Assembly: GCF_964340395.1 (NCBI RefSeq)
Contig: NC_135565.1
Coordinates: 18,586,209 to 18,647,208, forward strand
Direction of reading: 5' to 3'
Origin: Glandiceps talaboti
Lineage: Eukaryota > Hemichordata > Enteropneusta > Spengelidae
DNA: 61,000 nucleotides
Shown: piece by piece, positions 19,010-31,200 of the stretch
Layout of the letters: every line of letters begins with the position of its first letter
How positions within the stretch are numbered: the first letter of the stretch is position 1
Made by a program: the position numbers and the translations under genes
Notes under the pieces: generated by a model
The model's input: only the letters and a program-made list of their open reading frames with translations
Told to the model about the DNA's origin: nothing
Databases searched by the model: none

Positions 19010-22000
19010 TCAGTAAAACTGGCTAGGATTACCATGTATAAACCCGCCTTCACTTTGGTCTCTCTTTTTGTGTTTCTTTGATTTTACTTTACTAAGTTGG
19101 TCTTGGTTCATTCCATTTACAGCCAAGGGGATTGTGTGACCTATTTCTTTCAACAACGATGGTGCAGAGCTAACCAAGAACATGTGCTTTCCAGGAATGA
19201 TGATCTTTTTGAATTTAGCTTGTGGAACAATTTCATCCTTCCATTTTTCTACCATGTCAGGCTTGACAAATTCATCTTTGCGCCCAGCGAATACGGTCAG
19301 GCCACAATGTAGGCGTGTTGTATGGTGGTTTTTGTATGACTTGCAGACCTCCAATCCTATCTCTATGCATGGAAGAAGTCTCGCCATCACTGCTTTGTTG
19401 TGAAGGACACTATCTTCGATGAATCTGAAATCAGCACCGTGTTCCTTCAGGGTTTTAGACAAGTTGGTAGATGTACGTAGCGCTTCTAGAGGCACGTTGT
19501 AGTCGTTTGGATGTGGATATGGTAAAGATGGTGCATACCAGCCACCAATGAACATATGTGAAGGACACATTCCATATTTTTCCAAGAGGTAGTGAGCTAC
19601 TTCAAATGCTATCAAACCACCCATGCTATGACCATAGAAGACAAACTTGCCTTGTTGTAACACAAGTTTCAATTCTTCCCCAACTACAGAGACTATTTCA
19701 TTCAGGGTTGTAATTGGTTTCTCTTTGTCTCTACCTTCCCATCCGGGTAATTGCACCACTATTGTCTGCACATCATGGTGGTTCAAGTCGGGATGCCAAC
19801 TTTGGTAGACAGATGTGCCTCCTCCATTAGGTGGGAAACAGACCAGTTGTGCTTTTACATCTCCTGTTGGTCCTTGAACAACTAGAAGTGGTGGGGTTTG
19901 CTTCTCTGAGGTCTCAATATCTGGTAGTGGCAGATCACTGCTCTTTCTCATCATCCTTTTGTAGATGGTTTCACCAAGGCCAATGACTGTCACCTGATCA
20001 TTAAGGAGGTCTACTGGAGGTAATAGGACATCAAAGCTTTCTTCTATGAGTGAACTTAGCTCTGCAGACATCAGTGAGTTTACTCCCAGGGCGAATGGAG
20101 ATACATTTCTTGGAATATCATCACTTCTTCCAAGGATTTTCTTCAAAGACTTCGTTAGATCTTCTTCTATGAGACTAAGAGCCTGACCTGGTTCCTCAGA
20201 GCGTATCCTGTTTGCAAATGTGTCATCTTGTGAGTATAGATTCTTGTCTGCCATAGTGAAGAGGTTCTTGAATATGGAGAAACGACTATTACCACTCTTC
20301 ATATGAGCAAGAATTAGATGTTTGTTCTTTCTGAAGTATTTCTCCTTACTGAAAGAAGATGTCACACCTAATGCATGGCTACCAGACTTCAACATTGATC
20401 CCAGAACTGTGAGCACTTGAGCTGGAGTGACACTTTTCACTCCTTTCTCTTCCCAGAGGCTTACAAATCCTTGTCTCACAGCAAATCCAGTACTATTGAT
20501 AACACCACCATAAATCACAGTTGCAGGTAGCCCCTGGCTTCTACGAAGTTGGCCCAGACTTGCAAGGTAGGTGTTAGCTGCACAGTAATTTGCTTGACCA
20601 GTATTTCCAAGAAGTGCAATGATGGAAGATACCAATACAAAGTGCTTTATCGGAAATGCCATCTGTACTGTAAGGTGGTGAAGCAATAAGGCACCATAAC
20701 CTTTGACAGCCTGTACATCATTCCAAACATCTGGTGATAGATCGTTCAGTAGTGTGTCGGCATAAATAACTGCACAGTGGAATACGCCCTCTAACTGTGG
20801 TATTGTTGTGCTGGATTTGATGCTCTCCAGTGTTTCTTTGACTGCGTCGTGGTTTGATACATCAGTTTTCATAACTTCAATTACAGCACCATCGTTTCTC
20901 AACTTTGTGAATTTCTTCTCGGTCTCTTCCTCAAGCACCAGGTTTCTTGAGAAAATAATGACGTATCCAGCACCATGTGTTATCAACCATTCAACTAACT
21001 CACATCCAAAGCCTTTAGTTCCACCAGTCACGATGTAGGATGCATTCTTGTTCAATTTGAAGTCTCCATCATCAAATTCGAGGGGTATTGATACATCATC
21101 AGTATCAACAGATACAACCATTCCGGGTTTCGAAATGCTCCTCTCTGTGGATACCTCTGACAGCAAAACACTCTCTGTCATTTTCTGCAAAATGTTGCTA
21201 GTATCTTCAGATGATGTAGCTAGTGTCTGTAACATCTGGTTTGCCAGCTCTCTGAAAGAATTCGATGACTCCAAGCTCATGATGATTTGAGTAAGGTTTG
21301 CTACCACAACACCAGCCAGTGCAGGGAAAATGGCTTTCGTTTTGTCATCAACCTTCTTTTTGCTCAAGAAGAGAACCTTTCCAATTGGTCTTAACTTGGC
21401 ACAGAGTTTCTGGATCCTGTCTCGCTTAATGTGCTCACCATCAGAAAATATGATAAGGTCCCACTCGTCTTCTATTTCATTCGTTGGGCTTGATCTCTCA
21501 CTGCCAGATGAATAATCACTTGTGGATAATTCTTCATCCCCATTGAAACCTAGGACAACAACTTGGACTTGCACACCAAGAGACTTTGCCATACTTGTAA
21601 TAAGTGTTGTTTTGTCATCATTAACACTTTGCGAGTATATTAGCAGACGAAATTCGCCATCTGGACGACTCATATTGACATATGGAATGAGGAGATGCTG
21701 TATTGCAGATATGGCAACTATTGGCGAGACTTGGTCAGGCACACTGCACAGGGAATCTGTATCGATCACTAAGCTGGATGTTATGGTATTCTTTGTAATA
21801 CCAATTACCATTTTACCTGTGCCAAGATTGTCCCACATTTCATCAGAATGGGTTACTTTGCCAGCAAATAAAAAGCGCTCCACAGTATGGCTGTCTTCGT
21901 CATCTACATTGTCAAATACTGGTAGAAAACCCTCTACTTTAACACATACCCTCCCTGGACGGATCACCTCCACTTGTGTTAAATCATTTCGTCTGACCAT

Positions 22001-24663
22001 CCAAGACTTCTCATCCGTGCTGTCAATTTTCCAGGCTGATGTTGTTATTTTCCCATCGAACTTGTTTTGCGTTTGTACCATCACCCGAGGGGAATAGATA
22101 TCATAGCTCTGGTTGTTATCCTTTGAAGGCCTGAGTGAAATTTGGTTCTCTGTTGCCACAGGATTTTGAAGAAGTTTTGCGACAATATTTGCTGATTTTG
22201 TGACATCATGGTGCACTGGTATATCTATCATGACAACGGGGTATTCTGGTTTTTCATGAAGTATAGTAACACCAACTGCTTGCACTCCAGTCATCGCAGG
22301 CACTGTTTCCTCTTCCTCATCTGTTGCCTGAACACCTTGACTTATTAACCACAGTGAAGGCGGGTGTTCACTTTCAAGATTACACAGTACATTGTATAAT
22401 TGTACACACATTATGCCACCAAGAGTTTGTGTCTTCTCAAATGTATCATAACACATGAGTGCCCCAACATCTTGAATGCCACACAATGAGGTGGTCAAGA
22501 CAATATCAGTTGGACCAAAGGATTCACATTGACCTTCGACCTCTGTTTGCCAGGAATCACTAATGAGACTTTCACTTTCAATGACTAGTACACTATTACC
22601 ATTTTGACCAAGATTATCTTTCAACTGCAGTGAAAATCCAGTATCATCACCAAGAATGAGGTATCTTCTTGTACTCATATCTTCAATGCAATCATAGGGA
22701 ATAGTATCTACATCAGTTGAAATGCTCGAGATGTTCTTCCATATGTTGCTCCACAGCAACAGTTGGTCAGTGGATGAAGATATCTGTGCAAACCTGAAGT
22801 CCTTAATCTGGAGGAAAACCTCGGCTGTTGTTGCATCTGCTGCAATTATGTCACAGAATTTGAATTCATCACCTTCACCATCGTGCATCTTGATATAACT
22901 AACTATCTTCTCAGGGACTTTGCCTTTGAGACTCATTTCTTTCATGACACGAGGGACACCAAATACAGGATTAAAAGGAATGTTTTCTTCCTTTGCCTTT
23001 CCTTGATCAATTTCAGATTTCAGGACTGCAAAGGCCTGGAACATCGAATCTAGATATGCTGGATGAAATGTATATCTATTTGATTCTCTGCTTACTTCTT
23101 CAGACATGTCTGCAAAGAACAAGCCCTCATTTGTACTGGCACTGATGCAGATTTTAGAATTACAGTGAAAGGACTTCCCTAGGTGAAAGCCACAATCCTC
23201 AGCTATCTTGTAAAATTCTTCTTTAGTCAGGATGATGGGACATCTCTTCAGGATGTTGTCAACATTAAGTTGGGTTGAAGAAAATGTTGTCTTGGGTTCA
23301 TCTTCCTTTGATGTAAACAGATTCATTTCCATAGATGAATGCAGGGTCCATGTGTCTGATTTGGGGTCGTGACTGCGTAGATACAGCTTTGCAACATCAC
23401 CATCATCTTCTTCAACCTGGGTTTCAAGCGTAGTGTACGAGAGTGCTGACGATGGAGCAAATAGGAACCGTTCAAATTGGAGATTCTGCAGTCGGATTTC
23501 TGCACCAGGAAAGGTTAGCTCTCGATAAGCAGCCAGTGCAGTTTCAACATATGCTGCAGCAGGTACGATTACAGTCCCCTGTACTACATGATCTTTTAAC
23601 CATGGAACGGTCACAAGCGAAATTCTTGACTTCCATACATGGGATGAAGAGTTTGCCAGGGAGGATAGCTTCTGTTTTTCTCCTAACACAGCATGGTTCG
23701 TCATTGGAAATTTATAAAGGTCTCTACCCTCTTGTACTTCTGAGGTGCACTTCACTCGTTGCCATGGATACATTGGTATGGACATTTTCTCACATTGTGT
23801 GTGAGTGAACAAGCTTTGTAAATCTATGTGGCAGCCTTCGACGTATAGTTTGGCTAAAGACTGAAACAGATTCATGAGGTCATCTGACAGTGTGTTTGTG
23901 TCACGTGGTCTCTTCAGGGAATGAGTGATGAATCTCTGGGAATGACGTGATTTGTGAGCAGCAAATATACCAGTTACTGCTGGTATGAGAGCTGGATGTG
24001 GCCCAATCTCTATGAAGGTGGTGTAGCCTTCCTGCATGACCTTTTCAATGGCCGGCATAAATTTAACTTGCTGTCGTATGTTTCTGTACCAGTAGTTTGG
24101 GTCCATGGCATCCTCTCTGGTGATGTATTCGTTGGTGACTGTTGACATCATTGGAATGGTGGGTACATGCTGGTTGTGTTTGTTATGTGCACGATCACGA
24201 AGAAACTTCACTTTCTTTAAGAAGGTAGACCTGACGGCTTCCTGTTGGTAGCTATGAAATGCGTTATTCACTTTCAAAATGACATTTCTCACCTTATCAC
24301 TTTTCAAGACTGTGGAGAATGCCTCAATTGCACTTGTTTCACCAGACAGGACGATTTGATCTGGGCTATTGATTGCTGCAATATCTAAAGTATTACAATA
24401 GCTACTGTTCTCTAGCAAACTCTTCACTTCATCTATAGGATGAAGTACTGCCAGCATTGTACCAGACCCACTGGTACGCATCAACTGCCGTCCTCTGTTG
24501 TAAATTACTCTGACTGCATCTTCTAATGTCATTAAACCGGCTGTGTAGGCGGCAGCAACTTCACCAACACTGTGACCAACTATAGCGTGAGGATTTATTC
24601 CACACTGTCTCCATAGTTCCACCAATCCAATTTGCACTGCACAGATGCATGGCTGGGCAACCT
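19010..24663 (-). CDS. pks: PKS copy 1, last exon: most of AT, then DH, pseudo-ER, KR, ACP, TE
   Basis: A single 5.65-kb exon carries residues 639-2522. It starts after CTTTTTTTCAG on the minus strand and completes the Glu codon of EVAQPCICAVQIG. The thioesterase resembles stand-alone type II/NRPS-type enzymes in its CFPPNGGGTSVYQSWHPDL and VVQLPGWEGR motifs. The C-terminus has a very basic run, KVKSKKHKKR (about 2497-2506), and ends QFY. Confidence 0.96.
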
Positions 24664-25202
24664 CTGAAAAAAAGATAAAGGTGCCACAATATTAACACAT
24701 ATCAAAAAAAGTAATATTCTAATATTTCCTGAAAAGTAACTGACATAATGATAATATAATTATCTCAAGCATGGTCAAAATTGAAGGAAGGAAAGTTAGG
24801 AAGAAGGACAATTGAAGATGAAAAGTTATATCTTCATAATCATAGGGTGTTTATATTTAAATTATTTCTAATTACATCTATATGTGTAATGTAATGATAT
24901 TAATGTATTCAATAGAATATTTACCTGTCTGACTGATCAGGTCTCTGTCAGTTTCTTCAGTCAATAACCTCAATAAAGACCATTTCGCTCCGTACTTTGT
25001 TAGCAACTTGTCAATTTTCTGCAAAATGATAAAACAGTTTGTTTACTATTTTAATAAACAGTAACAAATATGTATTTGTTGAATGAAAGTTACAGTAGAA
25101 TTATAGCTCAACATTATGTATGATGTTGGACTTATCTATTCTAGGGAACTAGTTCTTATCATAACAATTGTTTATCTTCTGTTATTTGACCCTTTGTTGT
25201 TT

Positions 25203-25257
<55 letters not shown>

Positions 25258-28200
25258 AATCATCACCAACAGCATCATCTTCTTCTACATATATTTGTAC
25301 TGTAACAATTTATCAAAATTATACCTGGAGTAATGTTTGCATTTTTAACAATTTATCCAAATCTACCTAGGCTAGAATATGAAAATAACATGTAGATCTG
25401 AAGTCTACACTTTAAAAAGCAGTAAAACCTCCAATGTTGTCAAAAACACCCTAATACTAAACAAACTAATACCAAGTTTTTCCTTACCTTCATGGTATCA
25501 TAGAACGATGGTATTGATATCATCAGCTGTCTTGCCATTCCCCACCACTGGGTTCCCATTCCAGAGAATACAAACACTACATGGGAATCGGATTCTTCAC
25601 GTGCCATACCTTCTGCCATGTTTGATGATGCTGTATTTTCTAACCTATCTCTGATTTCTTGAATTGCCTCTTGTTTCGTCCTTGCAACGATGCCAACGCG
25701 ATAAGCGTGATGTTGGGATTTTAATGCTGAGGTATAAGCTGCGTTGATGAAGTCAGTATCACTGTTTATCTTGGTTTCGAGATGTATTAACCAATCTGAG
25801 AGTCTGTGTTCTAATGTTTCCTTTGTAGCAGCAGATATGGTCAGTAACGTGGGGATTTGAGTGAAGTGTGATTGCATCAACTCATCTCTGATGTTAACCA
25901 TCTCTGTCTGGATCTTGTTTTTGTCATTATAGCTGGTGTAATCATTGCAGTATCCTTCGAATACAAGATGAGCATTGGCACCACCAAATCCGAATGAACT
26001 GCAACCAGCATACATCTTAGGAGCACTTGGCCATTTCATCAGGCTTTCAGGAACTGCTATCCCATTGTTGAAATTGATATTGGGATTACCTTCTTTGAAG
26101 TGGACAACCTTTGGGATCTGTTTGTTCCTCACGCAGAGAGCTACTTTGATAACACCAGCTATGCCAGCAGCACCTTCAGTATGACCGAAATTAGACTTGA
26201 CAGACCCTATATACATCGGACGTTTTTCTAGTGGACGCATCTTCCCCATGCTTTCAGCTAATGCATTGGCTTCAGTGGTGTCACCCACTTGAGTACCAGT
26301 ACCATGTGCTTCTACGTACTGCACATCTTGGGGATCCACCATGGCATGTCTGTAGGCAGCTGCAGTTAACTTTACTTGAGCATCATAACTGGGATTTGCA
26401 ATACCTGGTGTACGACCATCATTTGTCAGTGCGCCCCCACGGATCACAGCATATATGTGATCTCCATCTTCAACAGCTTTCTGTAGTGGTTTCAGTATAA
26501 CCACTCCAGCTCCTTCGCTCCGGGAGTAACCATTTGCAGAAGCATCAAAGCTCTTACATCTTCCGTCTGGTGACAGCATACCTGCTTGGCAGAAACCAAT
26601 GCTTGTGTCGGGTAAGAGAAGGAGATTAGCACCGCCAGCTACAGCCATATTACAGTCTCCATTTCTGATTGCTTCACAGGCAAGATGTACAGCATACAGG
26701 GATGATGAACAAGCAGTGTCTATGGAAAAACTTGGTCCATGCAGGTCAAACTCATAGGAAATTCTGTTGGAAGCCATGCAAGAGTTACTACCAGAGTTTG
26801 TGTATTGGGAAATGTTCCCTACTGGGTAGGATGCCATGCAGGCATATTCACAAGCAGTGATACCAGCATAAACGCCAGTGTTACTTCCTCGAACTGTAGA
26901 GGGGGGTATGCCGGCGTCTTCAAAACCTTCATACACAACTTCAAGAAGAAGTCGTATCTGTGGATCAAGGTAGTTTGCTTCATCTGTTAAGTAGAAAAAG
27001 AAAAATCCACATGGTGTGAAAGTGTAATGACAGGGGACCCTGACAGTAACTGACACATAACACATTCATTGAGATGCTTTCAAGCCATCCATAAATAAGT
27101 TAAACAGAAGACATAAAAGTGCGAACATGTTAAGAACTATTTTTTGTGCATTTTCATACGGTTTGTCAGGATCTGTGCATTCTCATGTAATGAAATTTGC
27201 AAATTTCTTTTGTTCGTCTACAGAAAATATCTTTCAATATAACGTAAAGATTAAGTTTCAATTCAAACTTCAATCTCTTTATATCCCAGCCCTAATCCTC
27301 ACTTCTTAGCGTAATTGGTGGAGTTTTCTTGAGCAAAGCAACAGACTAGTAAAACAGTCACAGTCTACTATCACAATGAAATTGTATATTTTGCACAACT
27401 TATTACAATATGTATTGTAATATACTAGTCAGTGAAATATAGTATGGCTAAATCAGAAAGAAAGACACCACAGGGGTCAAAATAAATATTTGACATTTAC
27501 TCTGTAATACTAGTACCCACTGTCTTCTTTCCTTACTATCAAAGGTATTGTAGTGTTGAAAAGTGCTTCAAAATGGCAATAATACCTCCCATTCTTCATG
27601 ACCTATCCCCATGACCTTATCGACCTAAATTACATGTACACACCAGAATATTTAGAGCCTCTAATAGAAAAAACACTCATAGTTACTCCTCTATTTCCAT
27701 AATTTCGTGAATTGCTTACCTGGCGGTATCTTGAAGAATTGCCTATCAAATGCATAGACATCACCTTTTAGGAAACCTCCACGTCGGTTGTACATTTTTC
27801 CAGGTGCTTTGTCTCCAGGACCACCAGGATAGAGAAAATGAGAGGTGTCATATCTAGATGAGTAAAAGAACAAAATCTATATATTAAAGCAAACTTTTTT
27901 GTTCCAAAGACAAACTTCAAATCTGTAGTCTGAACATCGGGTTTATTTGTTGTGTGCAGTCGAAAATTTTATATAACGATTTTTCAGTTCGTGTTTTGAA
28001 CAAAAGTTTACTTGATACAATGGTTTACCTACACAGATTAAAGGACAAAACTAAAATTTGATCACAATATTTATATTTTGGCGAGCACAATTAGTAGTTC
28101 AAAGTGTCAGATGAAAAGAATTTTGTCTTGAATAGGGCAGAAATCAAAAGTTATTGTTGCCTTTTATTTTCCGCACATGAGTATACACTTGATTTACTCA

Positions 28201-31200
28201 TTTCTGAACCGGTGGTTTTTTTTCAACCCGTAGGGCACCCTCTTATAAGTTATAGTCTAACAACCCAGAGACAAGTGAACTATAAGTATAACCAACGTAT
28301 TCATTGTGTGACGTACATGTAGAGTCACGTGAGCACGCATGACTTTATTAGACAATGGATCGGTATAGGAGGCAGGAGCAAGTTATATAAGCTGCCGAAA
28401 GAAATTGAAAGGGTGGCCGTATAACAAAGCATGTCGTGTTATTTTTGTACCATTGGGATATGGTAGACCTAGACTGTCTAGGAAAAATAGGCGCGAGCGA
28501 CTGTCAACAGTCTATGGTAGACCATGCCAGTTCAAAATGAAAATAGCTTGTCTTTGCTGAGATATATATACTGTTGTAAGAGTTGCAGTTACGTCCAATT
28601 CTGATTAAAATTTGGGTCAGAAAATCTGGCAGCTACAGAAAGGTTCAACCAGTATTAAAAGAACTCTTAATCCGGATTGCTTCATCTTTAAGATAGTACA
28701 CTAATACGAGAACTTGGGATGGAATCATGGGCCTTTAATTATTCTATATAATGACATTCAATTAAAGACGGACATACAGACAGATTGTATCTGATGAATC
28801 ATTCTGTATCGTCAATGACGTCACAAAAGTAACTACCGATCAATGGTTGTATATCATTGTTTACAAAACTCATTTCGATATCTATTCCTTCATAGACTGC
28901 GTGTGTTACCCACATTATGGGAAATCCGTGTTTTACGTTTATTTAGTGGTTGTTTTCGGTCGACGATGTACACGACTTCGTGATATATAAGGCTGTATAT
29001 GAATATGAATATGAATATGAATATGAATATGAATATGAATATGAGTATGACATAAACTTGATGATGACCCTCTCTGGTCGAAGTGTTGACACTTTGCCTG
29101 CACATATATGTATTCGTACAGATTCTTTACGATGTGTGCCTGCTGTCCATTGCAGACCAGGCCCAGTAGAACCTGGTTCATACACACTATACACGGTCTA
29201 GACACGTTTTCTTATTAACGATAATATGTGTGATCGGTTCTATTTGCGTCCACCGACATGCGCGTTACCTACACTTAAACACAAATTTATTTACCTATGT
29301 GACGTGCCATATGACAAAGGTGCTTTCTCTCCCCCCCCCCACCCCTTTAATGGTAAACCTTCTGCAACCATTTAACGCCCTGTACACTTAAATGTAAAGG
29401 TCCTGGATTACAAGTGAACCCCAGTCGTTCATTTAATTTCTTTTCCGCTAACATCAATTATTAAAGCAAAGGGAAATGTCATATGTAGCAGTTATTATTG
29501 TTGCGTGTTGAGTCAGACTGGTCAAATTGCACACAAAACACAGAAAGCCTATCTGCCACTGTTGGATCTGGTACACTAAGTGCGGTGCGATGAAGCGTAG
29601 CTCAGTGGGCGGATCGATGAAATCTTGTAAAGAGTTCACCATTGAACATTATACGTTATTTCGACGAAACCACAGTGAAGTACCCTCACTGCGCATGACA
29701 AATGACGTCATGTCTAGTATCCCTTTGCTGACGTCCCTGGGCCCATTTAACAATGCTGCAAGTTTCTCTGTCCTTGCAATACGCATGACGATCTTTTATC
29801 GTGGTTCTACATTTAAGCATGTACATGTTGCTAGATCCGCATTCCAAAGTCGTATATCATCAAGTTCCGTAACATATTGTATATCATTGGCTCGTACTTT
29901 CATACAGAGTGGCGTTTCTACTTGCTATTAATCAAACTTTCGAGACAACTAAATAGTCATTTATTCAGCGGGCAACATTACTACTCCTAACTCAGAACAG
30001 AGTAAGTTCGAGGTTTGTTTCCCCATAGTCGCTCGTCCTCCACGTTCCATTCACCTCCGCCATGGCCGTCAAAATAGTTAAGTTTTGTAAACTCTGCTAG
30101 AATCGTAAACTCAGGTGAGAATATATAGGCTCTACTACAGGTTACTGTAAATCGTAAAATAACTTCTCTTTTTTTCAGACTTAATTTATTTGCAATTTAT
30201 GATACCAAAAAAATGTATAGAGTCTATGTCATGCGCAGTAGTTGGAATTGCCGTTAAAATTTTGGTCACAAATTTTTCGTGATAATATCGCGTGAGAAAC
30301 AGGTTTCTCTTGGTCAGATGCGTGGTCACGGGAACAGAATACTGATGGCAAGCATAGTAAACGATAGATTTCAGGCTTGAACGCAGTAGAACGGTTTATC
30401 AAGATTGAATTTGCTTCATTTTTAAAACGACGTTACTGCTCTCATGAACACACGATTTGATAGATTTGATATACTTGTGATTAGTTCAGCGTTTGTTTGT
30501 TTGTTTGTTTGTTTGTTTGTTTGTTTGTTTGTTTGTTGTTTATTTGTTTCTTTGTTTCTTTGTTTTCGAAGACTGCCGTTAACGCATCAGTATTTCTCGA
30601 ATATATGTGCTTATTTCCAGTACGAGGTGAATATATGTACTGATTTCCAGTGCGAGTTTTCAACACAGTGTAACTTTTACTGAAAACTGCACAGTCAGAT
30701 AGCTCACGCCTTATATTAGGCTTAAAGGCGTAAATGTACACTGCACTAGCACTGATCATTTGACACAGCAGTGAACCTGTAAATTATTCATAAATATAAC
30801 TTTTACTCACCTGTCCTCGGGTGGTGGCACAGTACAATCCATCCCCTCCACTAACATCTCCCAAAACTTCTGCACACTGTCAACGCCATTTGCATATCGA
30901 CAGCCGATACCAACTATGGCAACTTTTCGACTCAGTGGTAAGGATGGGTCGTCATCGGCGATACTTCGCCGGGCAATGGGTTTGCTGACCGTGGCGCCCA
31001 TACCTGCAAGCAACAAATGTAAGTATTCACCATTAACAATGTATACACGTATGCTCATTTAGACGTATATGGTTACTGTAACCGGGGTTTTTTCAGACTT
31101 AATTTATGTTATTTTAGGTCTCGCTTTGGTCGAAAGTGAAAATGTGAACTCAAAGTTACGTACGCCCATTCAGGTATATGGTTAATGTAAAACCGTAAAA

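Larger units (their letters stand above)
27854..30810. other. PKS copy 1 intron 2
   Basis: 2,957 bp; no supported gene. Its ends align in inverse orientation with copy 2 intron 2 (50156-54641). It lacks the Tc1-relic insertion found there. Small ORFs inside are not conserved as protein between the two introns. Confidence 0.75.

Noticed and set aside
21522-22097. 191-codon plus-strand ORF opposite the PKS
   Set aside because: Shadow frame of the long PKS exon on the minus strand.
29590-29625. tRNA-like box A (GTAGCTCAGTGGGCGGA)
   Set aside because: No box B at the right distance and no cloverleaf can be drawn; at best a SINE remnant.
29527-29931. 134-codon ORF in PKS copy 1 intron 2
   Set aside because: The homologous DNA in copy 2 intron 2 (about 50770-51070) does not keep the frame; it is on the opposite strand to the gene and has no recognisable domain.
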